A stretch of 64,000 nucleotides of DNA from an uncultured Bacteroidota bacterium (GCA_903926385.1 CAIYIS010000039.1:1-64000); one strand, 5' to 3'; positions 19,127 to 28,456 are shown, numbered from the stretch's first letter. A program made the numbers and translations. Notes: generated from the letters alone by a model not told the origin.

Positions 19127-19714
19127 ATGGTAATCGTATTTGCTACTCGAAATAAAAATAAAGTTGAAGAGATAAAACATCTTATTCCTTCATCTGTAAA
19201 AGTGTTAAGTTTGCACGATGTGCATTGTATGGAAGATATTCCTGAAACCGCCTCTACTATTGAAGGCAATGCATCCATTAAATCGTTTTATGTTTATGAA
19301 AAATATCATCACAATTGCTTTGCAGATGATACTGGACTTGAAATAGACGCATTGGAGGGGCGTCCGGGTGTGTTATCTGCTCGTTATGCAGGAGAAGAGA
19401 ATAATGCTGAGAAGAACACTGCAAAAGTCCTGAGTGAATTGCATGGCGTTGAAAACCGTAAAGCTCGATTTAAAACTATCATCTCATTGGTGATTGACGG
19501 AAATGAATTGCAATTTGAAGGAATAGTTAACGGGACAATCCTGACCAAAAAGCGAGGAACTCATGGATTTGGTTATGACCCTATTTTTATTCCAGATGGC
19601 AGTAATCTCACTTATGCCGAAATGGACCTTACTGAAAAGAATAGAATCTCACACCGTGCATTGGCTGTAAAAAAACTAGTACAATATCTCAATAAAATTT
19701 CTCCTAAAAGATAA
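19127..19714 (+). CDS. rdgB: XTP/dITP diphosphatase (RdgB/HAM1 family)
   Basis: 195 aa, normal family length. It hydrolyses non-canonical purine triphosphates (XTP, dITP) to monophosphates, protecting DNA. The N-terminal VFATRNKNKVEEIKHL matches the TxNxxK nucleotide motif, CFADDTGLEIDALEGRPGVLSARYAG is the classic metal/substrate segment, and GTHGFGYDPIFIPDG plus NRISHRALA complete the family signature. It diverges from the polysaccharide operon and faces the DUF4349 remnant. Confidence 0.96.
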   Translation: MVIVFATRNKNKVEEIKHLIPSSVKVLSLHDVHCMEDIPETASTIEGNASIKSFYVYEKYHHNCFADDTGLEIDALEGRPGVLSARYAGEENNAEKNTAKVLSELHGVENRKARFKTIISLVIDGNELQFEGIVNGTILTKKRGTHGFGYDPIFIPDGSNLTYAEMDLTEKNRISHRALAVKKLVQYLNKISPKR

Positions 19715-19735
19715 GACTGTTTATTTATTCATTAA

Positions 19736-20134
19736 TCAAACGTTTTTGTTCTTCTTTTTATTTCTGAAATAACGAATGATGAAGATGGTGATGAGTGCGA
19801 GTAAAAACATGAACCACAAACGAACCACGAGCAAAAACAAGGCCTGCATAATCATCCAGCCAAACTTAAATGCTTCTGTTATTTTAATGCCAAACGAAGG
19901 TTCGTAGGCATCAATGTTTTTATCATTGGCCAGTAATTCGCGTTTAACTGATTTCGATTGGTAAAAAATTAAAGAAACTGTACTTAAGTTTATCTGGTCA
20001 GTGAGCGAAAGATTAGCAATATGTTCATTATCGGCTTGTTCCTGTTTACTTAGCAATAGCTCTTCGGCTGTGGTGGTTTCGTTTAGTTTCTTTCCTCGGT
20101 TGTCTATGGCATTGGTAATACGTTCTTCATTTTT
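19736..20134 (-). pseudogene. 5'-truncated DUF4349-type membrane protein
   Basis: An open frame of about 130 codons encodes the C-terminal part of a DUF4349 protein: NRGKKLNETTTAEEL, then DQINLSTVSLIFYQSKSVKREL, a hydrophobic segment (MIMQALFLLVVRLWFMFLLALITIFII) and a lysine-rich end. An in-frame TAA (20135-20137) lies upstream and the frame has no ATG before residue ATG 20056, which is inside the domain. The N-terminal signal peptide and coiled coil expected for this family are missing, so the gene has lost its 5' part. Repeats start right behind the break. Confidence 0.65.
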
Positions 20135-20456
20135 TTAGAATTTAAGGTTAAAAACAATGATGGTGGTTGGTGAGGTAAAATTAACGCTATTATTAACCCC
20201 ATGAGGAGCTATAACATAATTTAACGTAAATAGATTTTTAACTTAAGTTGGTATTTTTAGCAAAAAAAGGATGTTGTAATACACTGATTTTATTCTTTTT
20301 TAGTTTGCCGGTGAAAAAACACTTAAAAAGGCATGCAACTGGTATTTTTTTAACTTTTTTGAGGTATTATGTATGGGGGCGAGATGGAACTTGGAGTGAG
20401 GGGAGGGGGGGAAATGTTAATGTGTTGGTTTGGTGTTGTTTGGTAAAATCCTGCAC

Positions 20457-20688
20457 CGTTTCGGAAATGGAAGGGAGCGTTTCGGAAAATCCTGCACCGT
20501 TTCGGAAATGGATGGGAGCGTTTCGGAAATGGATGGGAGCGTTTCGGAAGTGGATGGGAGCGTTTCGGAAGTGGATGGGAGCGTTTCGGAAGTGGATGGG
20601 AGCGTTTCGGAAATGGATGGGAGTGTTTCGGAAATGGATGGGAGCGTTTCGGAAGTGGATGGGAGTGTTTTGGAAGGGGATTTTGAAG
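20457..20688. repeat. 21-bp tandem repeat array, 11 cores
   Basis: The core GTTTCGG (once GTTTTGG) starts at 20458, 20479, 20499, 20520, 20541, 20562, 20583, 20604, 20625, 20646 and 20667. Spacing is 21 bp except for one 20-bp step. The unit is close to GGGAGCGTTTCGGAAATGGA plus T. AAATGG and AAGTGG variants are interleaved. Confidence 0.92.
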
Positions 20689-20691
20689 ATT

Positions 20692-20724
20692 ACCCCTGTC
20701 AGGGTTCGAAACCCTGACAGGGGT
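20692..20724. repeat. Perfect 15-bp palindrome with 3-nt loop (REP-like)
   Basis: ACCCCTGTCAGGGTT (20692-20706), loop CGA, AACCCTGACAGGGGT (20710-20724). The stem is GC-rich against an AT-rich background and has no T-run on either side. It looks like a dispersed REP/MITE-type palindrome and not like a terminator. It abuts the end of the 21-bp array. Confidence 0.85.
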
Positions 20725-20777
20725 TAGAGTTGAGGAAAACCAAAAGTTAACAAAGAGAGATGGGCTGACTAACTGCA

Positions 20778-20901
20778 CCCGACCCGTGCGAAGTATCCTT
20801 TTTTTCGTTCGTTAGGAGATGAGGTTAATGGCTCTTCGATAAGCTCAGGGTGACGAGGACGCTCATGTAGACGAAAAAAAAAGATACCGTGTGAGGGCGG
20901 G
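20778..20901. repeat. MITE-like element with imperfect terminal inverted repeats
   Basis: The left end (20778-20808, CCCGACCCGTGCGAAGTATC then T-run CGT) is matched by the reverse complement of the right end (20871-20901, ACG, A-run, GATACCG to GGCGGG) with several mismatches and a one-base gap. The interior holds CTTCGATAAGCTCAGGGTGA, which resembles a short interspersed sequence common in bacterial genomes. There is no coding capacity. Target-site duplications were not identified. Confidence 0.55.
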
Positions 20902-21058
20902 AGAGAGGATTACGAAGGGAGATAAGGTTGGTGCCCAAATTAGATTTGAGATTTGATATTTGAGTAGTGAGATGGAAGTAAGAATGGTGATTGATTATTG
21001 AGTGTCCGAAATTATTCGTGAAAGAATTATTATTTTTTTCTTCACGAAAGCATTTGTT

Positions 21059-21544
21059 TTATTTTTTGTTTTTCAGTATGTGAGAGCGTAAGAACCAAGC
21101 CATCAGTTCATGACTTTCCATCAAACCAGTTATGAAATCGCTCGAACCTAAATCCAGATAATCGTTTGCAAAGAGTTTTATTTTATCTCTCAAAATAACG
21201 ATAATACTTTCGTGGGTCTCCAGCAGTTGTTCGATAAGCACCTGACTATCGTTTTGCACGGTTACTTTTTCGGTTAAATGAGTTAAACTTAAATAGGATT
21301 GTAAGGTAGCCTGGGGATAATGGCCAATGGAACGAATACGTTCCGCAACGCTGTCTATCACCTCATCTAATTGCTCAATCTGAGATTTGAAAAACTTATA
21401 CTTTTCAAAAAAATCTTCACCTTCAATATTCCAGTGAGCATTTTTTGTTTTCAGATAAAGTATAGTTTCATCTGCCAATATTTTTGACAATTCGTTGGCT
21501 ACAGCCAGCCTGTTGCTATCTGTTATTCCTATTTTCGGTTTCAT
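21059..21544 (-). CDS. dps: Dps-family DNA-protection ferritin
   Basis: 161 aa, normal Dps length. Dps forms a cytoplasmic dodecamer that oxidises and stores iron and shields DNA from peroxide. The inter-subunit ferroxidase residues are visible: His37 in KNAHWNIEG, and Asp64 and Glu68 in LDEVIDSVAERIR. GHYPQATL follows as usual. It is preceded by a 60-residue lysine-rich gene with a 4-bp overlap, so the two should be co-translated. Confidence 0.93.
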   Translation of the reverse strand: MKPKIGITDSNRLAVANELSKILADETILYLKTKNAHWNIEGEDFFEKYKFFKSQIEQLDEVIDSVAERIRSIGHYPQATLQSYLSLTHLTEKVTVQNDSQVLIEQLLETHESIIVILRDKIKLFANDYLDLGSSDFITGLMESHELMAWFLRSHILKNKK

Positions 21545-21723
21545 GTTTTTTGCTTTTTTAGTGTTTTTTTAATTTGTTTGTCCGATTTTTTGACAATGCG
21601 CTTAATTGACTTTATTACCACCTTTTCAATTTTTTTTGTCAAATCCGATTTGTTGTCTTTTAGCACTTTGTTTACCGCTTCTAATAGTTTTTCATTTAGT
21701 GGTTTAATTTCTTTCTTTTTCAT
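21541..21723 (-). CDS. Small lysine-rich protein coupled to dps
   Basis: 60 aa, about one third lysine, predicted helical and strongly basic (for example KKSDKQIKKTLKKQKT at the end). I do not recognise a family. The 4-bp ATGA overlap with dps and the shared strand argue that it is a real gene. A nucleic-acid-binding or histone H1-like role is a guess from composition and from the Dps neighbour. Confidence 0.55.
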   Translation of the reverse strand: MKKKEIKPLNEKLLEAVNKVLKDNKSDLTKKIEKVVIKSIKRIVKKSDKQIKKTLKKQKT

Positions 21724-22175
21724 TTTCTTGATTTTTTAGTGATTATTAAATTGTTTTAAAAAGGTTCGCTAACACAAGGTTTGTTAAAGTGAGCATGAAA
21801 TAACTCTAAGGAGAATCTATTTTCTATACAGTACAAAGGTGAGATGTATTGTGTTCACTGGTCTTACACAGTAAAGGGCAAAAGTTGTATAATTTACAGA
21901 ATACCTATTTGGAAGGATACAAGATATCAGTCTTATCCTGTTGCTTATGGGTGGATTTTGAGAAAGGGAGAATGAAGGAGATTTTAAATTTTAAGATAAT
22001 AGGCACTTAATTTATCTCACAATAATTCACAAGCTAAATTACAGCAAGTGTTTGCAGAATTAGGATAGAAATAAATAAGGTGGCTATGCTTAACTTAATG
22101 AACCAATCAGTTATCTGTACTATGATTCATTCATTAAGTTCTTTGTTCCAAAAAACGGTGATGTTGTCTTAAAGC
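21724..22175. other. 452-bp gap, nothing recognised
   Basis: The gap lies between the lysine-rich gene start and the DUF1569 stop, with no credible open frame, RNA gene or repeat. The upstream promoter of the dps pair must lie at its low-coordinate end, but no clean TAnnTTTG match was found. Confidence 0.4.
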
Positions 22176-22628
22176 TTACACTCCAAATTGTGATAAGTGA
22201 TGGTCAAGATGTTTACAAAACATATTGTTCCATTCCTGCTGATTTAGAACACCAAAAGAAAGTGATTCTTTTCCTTCAAAATAATTTCCTCCGAGTTGTT
22301 GAGTTTTGTTGATGTAGTCAATCAATCGTTTCTTTTCAATTTCAAATTTTCTGCTATCGGCAATAATAAATTCGGGTGCGGTAGGACTATTCTTTTTGTA
22401 TGTTTTTTCGTTTACCACTATGTTTTTTACAAAAAGTTTAAGCATTAATTTTTTAAATCCGGTTGGTTTTTGGTGTTTGCTTTCATAAGCCATTTCGTAT
22501 GTTACATTGCAATGAGCCAACATTTTTTCTACACTCATTTTACCCCAGGTTGGTTTTGTTTCGGGGGTTAATTTTTCTATTCTGCTTATAAATTCTGCAG
22601 CGTCATTTTGATTAAATACGTTTTTCAT
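22176..22628 (-). CDS. DUF1569 protein (DinB-like fold)
   Basis: 150 aa. The N-terminal KLTPETKPTWGKMSVEKMLAHCNVTYEMA matches the DUF1569 pattern, with a His in the WGKMSxxxMLAHC helix that is metal-ligand-like in the wider DinB superfamily. A second His-rich stretch, FCKHLDHHLSQFG, closes the protein. Cytoplasmic, function unknown. It is monocistronic with its own -7 element. Confidence 0.8.
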   Translation of the reverse strand: MKNVFNQNDAAEFISRIEKLTPETKPTWGKMSVEKMLAHCNVTYEMAYESKHQKPTGFKKLMLKLFVKNIVVNEKTYKKNSPTAPEFIIADSRKFEIEKKRLIDYINKTQQLGGNYFEGKESLSFGVLNQQEWNNMFCKHLDHHLSQFGV

Positions 22629-22678
22629 TTAATTTTTTATAAATTTTTGGTTAGATATATTTTAATTTCAATTGTGCG

Positions 22679-22686
22679 CAAATCTA
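22679..22686 (-). promoter_or_regulatory. Candidate -7 element (TAGATTTG) for the DUF1569 gene
   Basis: TAGATTTG on the minus strand matches TAnnTTTG. A TTTG lies 15 bases further upstream, at the short end of the usual -33 spacing. Confidence 0.5.
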
Positions 22687-22766
22687 ATATAATTATTTAC
22701 TCAAAGTTAAGGTTGATAGTGTCAATTATAATGCCCTTAGGCTAATAAAACTGGTGGTTGAGAATA

Positions 22767-23291
22767 TTATTTTGTCGTTTTGGTACCCATCTGAACTCCG
22801 AGTTTTTCATATTCCACATCGTTTGGTTCCCACAATTCTATTTTGTTTCCTTCAATATCCATGATGTGAACAAACTTTCCGTAGTCAGCTGTTTCGATGG
22901 TATCGGTTATGGTTACTCCTTCTTTTTTTAATTCTACCATAAGTGCATTTAAATTTTCAACTCGGTAGTTTATCATAAAATCTTTGTTGGATGGTTCAAA
23001 GTATTTTGTTGATTCTTTAAACGGACTCCATTGAGAAAACCCTTTTTTGGTAGAGTCTGTGGCTTGTCGCCATTCGAACACAGCTCCGTATTGATTAGTG
23101 TTTAAACCCAAATGCGTTTTGTACCATTCTCTCATTTTGCCGAGATCCTTGCATTTAAAAAATATTCCTCCAATGCTGGTTACCCTTTTCATTTTTGTAT
23201 TGTCGTTCGCATTGGAGGTAATGGTTTTGAAAGCAAAACCAAAAAAAAAGGAAGTGGCTAATGCTAACGTGAGTAATGCTGTTTTTTTCAT
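22767..23291 (-). CDS. Exported VOC-superfamily (glyoxalase/dioxygenase fold) protein
   Basis: 174 aa. A signal-peptide-like N-terminus (KKTALLTLALATSFFFGFAF) is followed by a single VOC module from about residue 38: GGIFFKCKDLGKMREWYKTHLG, a middle strand FEWRQAT, and VHIMDIEGNKIELWEPND, which carries the Glu metal-ligand position. VOC proteins bind a divalent metal through two beta-alpha-beta-beta-beta units. Substrate unknown. An exported copy is less common than cytoplasmic ones; the hydrophobic stretch could alternatively be an anchor. Confidence 0.78.
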   Translation of the reverse strand: MKKTALLTLALATSFFFGFAFKTITSNANDNTKMKRVTSIGGIFFKCKDLGKMREWYKTHLGLNTNQYGAVFEWRQATDSTKKGFSQWSPFKESTKYFEPSNKDFMINYRVENLNALMVELKKEGVTITDTIETADYGKFVHIMDIEGNKIELWEPNDVEYEKLGVQMGTKTTK

Positions 23292-23343
23292 AATCTATTT
23301 AATGTTTTAATGGTGATTATTTGCTTTGGTAATTCTTGCTGTA

Positions 23344-23351
23344 CAAATCTA
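23344..23351 (-). promoter_or_regulatory. Candidate -7 element (TAGATTTG) for the VOC gene
   Basis: The same TAGATTTG octamer as at the neighbouring DUF1569 gene, about 55 bases before the ATG. Confidence 0.45.
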
Positions 23352-23651
23352 CAATTATTATTTAAATATACTGTTTGAAGGGAGGGGATACATAATCTTT
23401 GAATTTTAGATTAATGGAAAGGTATAATGAATGTTAACCACAGATTCTCATATTAGCAAGGGTTCAATTTTTACCTAAATTATCCCCAATAACCTAAGCC
23501 CCTGCAAAACTTGTAATTTAATTTAAGAATTGTATAACACCTGCTTATAGAAAACAGCAGACCTTTATGTCTTTTTATAAAGGGTTTCAAAGGGTAAGCC
23601 ATAAACCGAATAGCTTGAAACATCTACCTAATCAATCTAAAAACTAAAACA
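23352..23651. other. 300-bp gap upstream of ppk2, nothing recognised
   Basis: AT-rich sequence with no open frame, strong hairpin or exact TAnnTTTG on the plus strand. Confidence 0.35.
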
Positions 23652-24530
23652 ATGAACTGGTTAAAATGCAAAGTAAGTCACGGAAAGGATGTTAATCTTT
23701 CGAAAATGGATACTCAAGCGGAAGAAAAGTTGCCTTCTGTTGATCACTTGAAACAAATGCTGGAAAAAGATATTGTAGAAATAGCAGAACTTCAAAATAA
23801 GTTATTTGCCCAGAGCCGGGCATCTTTATTAATTATTTTACAGGGAATGGATAGCGCAGGTAAGGATGGAACCATTAAGCACATTATGAGTGGTGTAAAT
23901 CCTCAGGGGGTATGGGTTTATAGTTTTAAACATCCGTCTGAATTGGAGATGGGCCACGATTATTTGTGGCGACATGCGCAGAAATTGCCGGAGCACGGAC
24001 AAATAACTATTTTCAATCGTTCGCATTACGAGAATGTGCTGATTTCGAAAGTTCATCCCGAAATTGTAATGGCCGAAAGGTTGCCCGATATAGAGCGCAT
24101 CGATAAAATAGATAAAAAGTTTTGGCACAACAGGTACAAGCAAATCAATCATTTCGAGAAAAGCACGGTGGAGAACGGAACTCAACTATTAAAGTTCTTT
24201 CTGCATATCTCTAAAGAGGAGCAATGCAAGCGGTTTTTGGAACGAATAGACGAAAAGGAAAAGCATTGGAAATTTTCGTCAAGCGATATAGAGGAACGAA
24301 AATATTGGGCTGATTACAAAAAGGCTTACGAAAAGGTATTGAAACATACCAGTACTAAAATAGCGCCCTGGTATGTTATTCCGGCTGATAATAAATTATA
24401 TGCTCATTTGCTCATAGGTCGCATAATTCTTGAAAAATTACGAGAAATGAATCCTCATTTTCCTCCCATTAGCAGCAAGGAAAAGGAACTAATGAAAGAA
24501 GCAAAAGAAAAATTGAAAAAGGAAAAGTAA
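23652..24530 (+). CDS. ppk2: Polyphosphate kinase 2 family protein
   Basis: 292 aa, typical for single-domain PPK2. It transfers phosphate between polyphosphate and nucleotides in the cytoplasm. Walker A GMDSAGKDG is at residues 65-73, and the PPK2-specific SFKHPSELEMGHDYLWR lid region and TIFNRSHYENVL (Walker B) follow. KEEQCKRFLERIDEKEKHWKFS and YKKAYEKVLKHTST complete the family pattern. Which PPK2 class (AMP, ADP or both as acceptor) cannot be settled by eye. It stands alone. Confidence 0.93.
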   Translation: MNWLKCKVSHGKDVNLSKMDTQAEEKLPSVDHLKQMLEKDIVEIAELQNKLFAQSRASLLIILQGMDSAGKDGTIKHIMSGVNPQGVWVYSFKHPSELEMGHDYLWRHAQKLPEHGQITIFNRSHYENVLISKVHPEIVMAERLPDIERIDKIDKKFWHNRYKQINHFEKSTVENGTQLLKFFLHISKEEQCKRFLERIDEKEKHWKFSSSDIEERKYWADYKKAYEKVLKHTSTKIAPWYVIPADNKLYAHLLIGRIILEKLREMNPHFPPISSKEKELMKEAKEKLKKEK

Positions 24531-24939
24531 AGCGGAAGAAATTATAAATTTTGAATTATAAATTATAAATGCAAGGGCAGAACAGCTGGCCACAAAGACT
24601 CTAAGATTTAGGGATTAAAGGAATGAAATTCAATTGTAAATACAAACATTATTAGCTTGTTTTTCTTTTACTTTAATCACCACTACAATTATTATTTCTG
24701 AACAAATTCCAGTTATTTTTAGGTCATTTATATTTACAAATTGCCTGAGCAATTTGGATAATTCGTTAGATTGTTACCCGAACAAATACCAATTGCCTAT
24801 ATATATTCGAGAGGTAGTTATTTTTGATGACGGTTATTTTCTCAATAAACAAAAAATTATTTATTCAATATCTTAATAAATGTATTTTTGTAAAGTAAAA
24901 CAATGTTGCTTTATTGACAAACAATTAAATATAAGGAAT
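24531..24939. other. 409-bp noncoding leader region
   Basis: An AT-rich stretch after ppk2 with short TTATAAAT duplications near 24541-24570. The only signal found is the -7 element at 24883-24890. Confidence 0.4.
24883..24890 (+). promoter_or_regulatory. Candidate -7 element (TATTTTTG) for the large T9SS protein
   Basis: TATTTTTG fits TAnnTTTG. It lies inside the in-frame extension beginning at 24880, which argues that translation begins at the later ATG at 24940. Confidence 0.5.
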
Positions 24940-27900
24940 ATGAAAAGATTAATTTTCTCAATAGTACTAGCAATAGTATTGCTGATTACATTTTCGCAAA
25001 AAGCTAATGCTTCGCATGTTTCCGGAGGTGAGGTTACTTATAAATCGATGGGTGGAATGCAGTATAAAATTATCCTAACCTTATATTGGGATTGTGCTGC
25101 CTTCAATCCTGGACTGGGTGCATCCATGCAAACTACTAATAATGGTGGTTTTGTGGATCAGTTTTTTACTGTTAATTTGGATAGTACTGTTGAAATCTCT
25201 GAATACTGTGTGAGTTCAATGGCGAATACCATTTGTAATGGTGGCACCTTGCCAGGAAATAAAAAAAATGTTTATTCAGCAATAATTACATTACCCGGTG
25301 CTTGCTCCAATTGGACATTCTATCATCTATCCTGTTGCCGAAACATCTCTGTAAATTCACCTATTTCTGACAGTTATGCTTTTTATGCAACCTTGAATAA
25401 TTTATCAGCTCCGCTTCATAATTCACCTTATTTTACTTCTCAACCTATGCCCACATTATGTGTAGGTCAGACTTTCTGTTATAATCTTGGTGCAGTTGAA
25501 ACGGATGGATACACACTTTCGTTTGCACTTAATGATGCAATGGGCAGTAGTACCACCACTCCTATAACTTATGCAGCCGGATATTCAGGTGCTGTTCCTA
25601 TGCCCGGAATCACCATTGATACAATTAACGGAATAATACAATTTACTCCTACCATGATTGGCAACTTTGTTGTAGTTTATCGGGTAACTGAAAGAGATGC
25701 ATTTGGACAGGTAGTGGGAACTGTAATTCGCGATGTTCAGATGATAGTGAGTAATTGTACCAATCAAATTATAGTTTGTGGTTCAGGTTTTATAACTTCT
25801 GTAACTGGTTTTGGAGCAACATTAATTCAACCTAATACTGTTCAAGTTTGTGAAAATGTTCCTTTTACATTTCAGTTCGGTTTTTCGGATCCCGACCCAG
25901 GTGATACATTAACTATTTCTTCTAATATTAATGCCGTTATGCCTGGTTCAACGATTACCGTAACCGGTATCAACCCGATAACTGTGACTGTATACTGGAC
26001 AGCACCAGCCGGAACCTCCAATACTTTTAACACATTTGCGGTTAATGTTACAGATAATAAATGTCTCGTTTCCGGACAGCAAACAGAAAATTATATAGTA
26101 AATATTTTGCCGGACACTTATGCCGGACCTGATCTTACTATTTGCGGAAACCAAACGGCCTCACTGCATGGTTATGGACCAGGTAATATCTTTAACTGGT
26201 CTGTAATAAGCGGTTCCCCGATAGTTACTTCCGGACCGGGTATGAATTTTTCGTGCGATACTTGTGCTATTTCTGTTGCCTCTCCTGCTATTTCCACTAC
26301 CTATTTACTTACTAGCTCGGGTAGTACTGGCTGTACTTTACTCGACACAGTAACTGTTAATGTGGTTCCAAATTTTACATACAACGTTACACAAAGTACT
26401 ACAACTACTTGTTTACTAAATTCTGTCCAATTTGATGTTACCAATGTAAATCCCGGGCCTCCTTCTTATTTATATCATTGGACACCTGTCGCTTTTTTAA
26501 ACAATGCTACTATTCCAAATCCCATAGCCAATATTAATACACCCGGAAACCATACCTTTACTTTAACTGTTACAAGCCCGAGCGGATGCGTACATTCTTC
26601 TAACGCTACTGTTGCTGTGGCACCAGCGGTTTCTCCACAAATTACTGCTACCGCTGATACCTCATTTTGCCAAGGAGGAGTTGCCGCATTGAATGTGAAT
26701 TTTTCAAACATTTCCATACCTCCTTCTTGCGGAGTTAGTATGACCGGAGGATGCTCAGGTAATGCCAATGTGGGAACAGTTGGAACCGGGTTACAATCCA
26801 ATAACACTGCTACTTATCCTTCACCTTTCGGTAATTGGTATACGACAGTAGTGCAGCAATATCTTTATACTGCTGCAGAATTAAATGCCGCAGGTATTGT
26901 TGGCGGGAAAATAGACCAAATAGACTGGAATGTTACCGGAATACCTTCGGGAGCAATTACTATTTACCATGAATTTACAATAAAAATAGGATGTACGAAT
27001 TTAACAACATTCACTTCAGGAACTCCTTTTTATGTATCGGGAATGCCGGTTGTATTTCCTGCTAATACAGTTTCAGCAGTGATAGGGTGGAATACTTTTG
27101 CGTTTACAAATGCTTATGAGTGGGATGGTATATCTAATGTTATTATTGAAGTTTGCTTTAGTGAGTTAAACCCAGGATCTAATTATACTTATAATTTATT
27201 GTCACAGCAAACTCCTACAATTAATACCTCCTCACAATGGTGGTACAGCGACAATCAGGATCAATGCGGAGGAGCTACAGGACTATCGGGAACTGCTAAT
27301 ATTCATCCTGATATGAGAGTGCATTATTGCAGCATAATCCAAAACCCTGCTGATTACAGCTATCTTTGGACATCTGTTTCGTCAGGTGGAAACATAGCCA
27401 ATGATACCGCTCAATTTACTACAGGACAACCCATAATGAATACAGATTATTTAGTAAGGGTGACTAATATAGCCTATGGTTGTTCGGCCAGCGACACAGT
27501 AATCGTTACTCTAACTAGTCCACAGGTTACTATAATTTCAAGTGTTTCCACCATTTGTTCTGCTAATCCTGTAATCTTTACAGCCACTTCTGCCAATGCA
27601 GGTACATCACAAAATTATCAATGGCTTGTAAACGGTCTTCCGGTTGGTACAGATTCAATTATTTTCACTTCCTCTTTATTATCTGATGGAGATGTTGTTT
27701 CCTGTGTGATGACACCTTCAGGTGCATTTTGTAATGGAATTGATACTTCTAATTTTATCACTGTGCACGTTGGTGCGCCTAATACAGGACCCGCCATTTA
27801 TCAGAATGTCTGCGACAGCATTGTTTTATTCGGACAAAATTACACAACAAGCGGAGTTTATGCTCTTACGTTTACCAATTTCTTAGGTTGCGATAGTTTA

Positions 27901-28398
27901 GTAACATTAAATTTAATTATTTCCTCTTTGGATACTTCCGTTTCTGTTATTTCAAACCAATTGACAGCAAATCAGAGTGGTGCTACATATCAATGGTTGA
28001 ATTGCACCACAGGTTATTCTATCATTAATGGTGCAACTAATCAGACTTTTACGGCTACTACCAATGGAAACTATGCTGTAATAATAACCAATGGTTCTTG
28101 CTCCGATACTTCTGTTTGTTTTACTATTAATAGTATTGGAATAGCCGAATATGCCGGAGATAGAGGAATTCAAATTTATCCAAATCCTGCCACAAATCAG
28201 TTAACGGTGATAAATGAAAATAGTTTGGTAAAGGAAATTACTATCACTAATATTCTTGGAGAATACATTTACAAATCAGAAATCAGAAATCAAAAATCTG
28301 AAATTAATATATCAGCATTGGATATCGGAATGTACTTTGTAACTTTAAAAGACGCTTATTCTCGTATTCTTCGTACCGAAAAGTTGATAAAAGAGTAA
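24940..28398 (+). CDS. Large T9SS-secreted multi-domain cell-surface protein
   Basis: 1152 aa from the ATG at 24940 (MKRLIFSIVLAIVLLI). That start gives a clean signal peptide ending near ANA-SHVSGG; an ATG at 24880 would bury it. The SHVSGGEVTYK start, the CxC-rich first 250 residues and the following Ig/PKD-like repeats (starts near VNILPDTYAGPD and VTLTSPQV) are typical of Bacteroidota adhesin-like proteins. The end is a type A T9SS sorting domain: IQIYPNPATNQLTV, then IGMYFVTLKD and KLIKE. It is probably displayed on the outer surface or released. A terminator follows. Confidence 0.88.
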   Translation: MKRLIFSIVLAIVLLITFSQKANASHVSGGEVTYKSMGGMQYKIILTLYWDCAAFNPGLGASMQTTNNGGFVDQFFTVNLDSTVEISEYCVSSMANTICNGGTLPGNKKNVYSAIITLPGACSNWTFYHLSCCRNISVNSPISDSYAFYATLNNLSAPLHNSPYFTSQPMPTLCVGQTFCYNLGAVETDGYTLSFALNDAMGSSTTTPITYAAGYSGAVPMPGITIDTINGIIQFTPTMIGNFVVVYRVTERDAFGQVVGTVIRDVQMIVSNCTNQIIVCGSGFITSVTGFGATLIQPNTVQVCENVPFTFQFGFSDPDPGDTLTISSNINAVMPGSTITVTGINPITVTVYWTAPAGTSNTFNTFAVNVTDNKCLVSGQQTENYIVNILPDTYAGPDLTICGNQTASLHGYGPGNIFNWSVISGSPIVTSGPGMNFSCDTCAISVASPAISTTYLLTSSGSTGCTLLDTVTVNVVPNFTYNVTQSTTTTCLLNSVQFDVTNVNPGPPSYLYHWTPVAFLNNATIPNPIANINTPGNHTFTLTVTSPSGCVHSSNATVAVAPAVSPQITATADTSFCQGGVAALNVNFSNISIPPSCGVSMTGGCSGNANVGTVGTGLQSNNTATYPSPFGNWYTTVVQQYLYTAAELNAAGIVGGKIDQIDWNVTGIPSGAITIYHEFTIKIGCTNLTTFTSGTPFYVSGMPVVFPANTVSAVIGWNTFAFTNAYEWDGISNVIIEVCFSELNPGSNYTYNLLSQQTPTINTSSQWWYSDNQDQCGGATGLSGTANIHPDMRVHYCSIIQNPADYSYLWTSVSSGGNIANDTAQFTTGQPIMNTDYLVRVTNIAYGCSASDTVIVTLTSPQVTIISSVSTICSANPVIFTATSANAGTSQNYQWLVNGLPVGTDSIIFTSSLLSDGDVVSCVMTPSGAFCNGIDTSNFITVHVGAPNTGPAIYQNVCDSIVLFGQNYTTSGVYALTFTNFLGCDSLVTLNLIISSLDTSVSVISNQLTANQSGATYQWLNCTTGYSIINGATNQTFTATTNGNYAVIITNGSCSDTSVCFTINSIGIAEYAGDRGIQIYPNPATNQLTVINENSLVKEITITNILGEYIYKSEIRNQKSEINISALDIGMYFVTLKDAYSRILRTEKLIKE

Positions 28399-28421
28399 TC
28401 ATACGATTAGGTGATTAATTC

Positions 28422-28456
28422 AAAAACTCCCTGCAAATAACTTGCAGGGAGTTTTT
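28422..28456 (+). terminator. Rho-independent terminator after the T9SS gene
   Basis: AAAAACTCCCTGCAA (28422-28436) pairs perfectly with TTGCAGGGAGTTTTT (28442-28456), a 15-bp stem with a 5-base loop ending in a T-run. Confidence 0.92.

Larger units (their letters stand above)
20135..21058. other. 924-bp repeat-rich gap without a supported gene
   Basis: The gap contains the 21-bp array at 20457-20688, the perfect palindrome at 20692-20724 and the inverted-repeat element at 20778-20901. Long open frames over the array on both strands (for example 20248-20727) are repeats of a 7-residue unit and are not credible genes. Confidence 0.65.

Noticed and set aside
19037-19180. Sulfotransferase N-terminal extension
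   Set aside because: The 48 extra residues overlap the divergent promoter region and lack family similarity.
20248-20778. Long open frames on both strands across the 21-bp array (for example FRKWMGA repeats)
   Set aside because: A 21-bp unit keeps any frame open. The translation is one heptapeptide repeated, with no start context or homology, and both strands are open at once.
24880-24939. Earlier ATG for the large T9SS gene
   Set aside because: It would cover the -7 element and place a Cys-rich non-signal sequence before the clean signal peptide at 24940.
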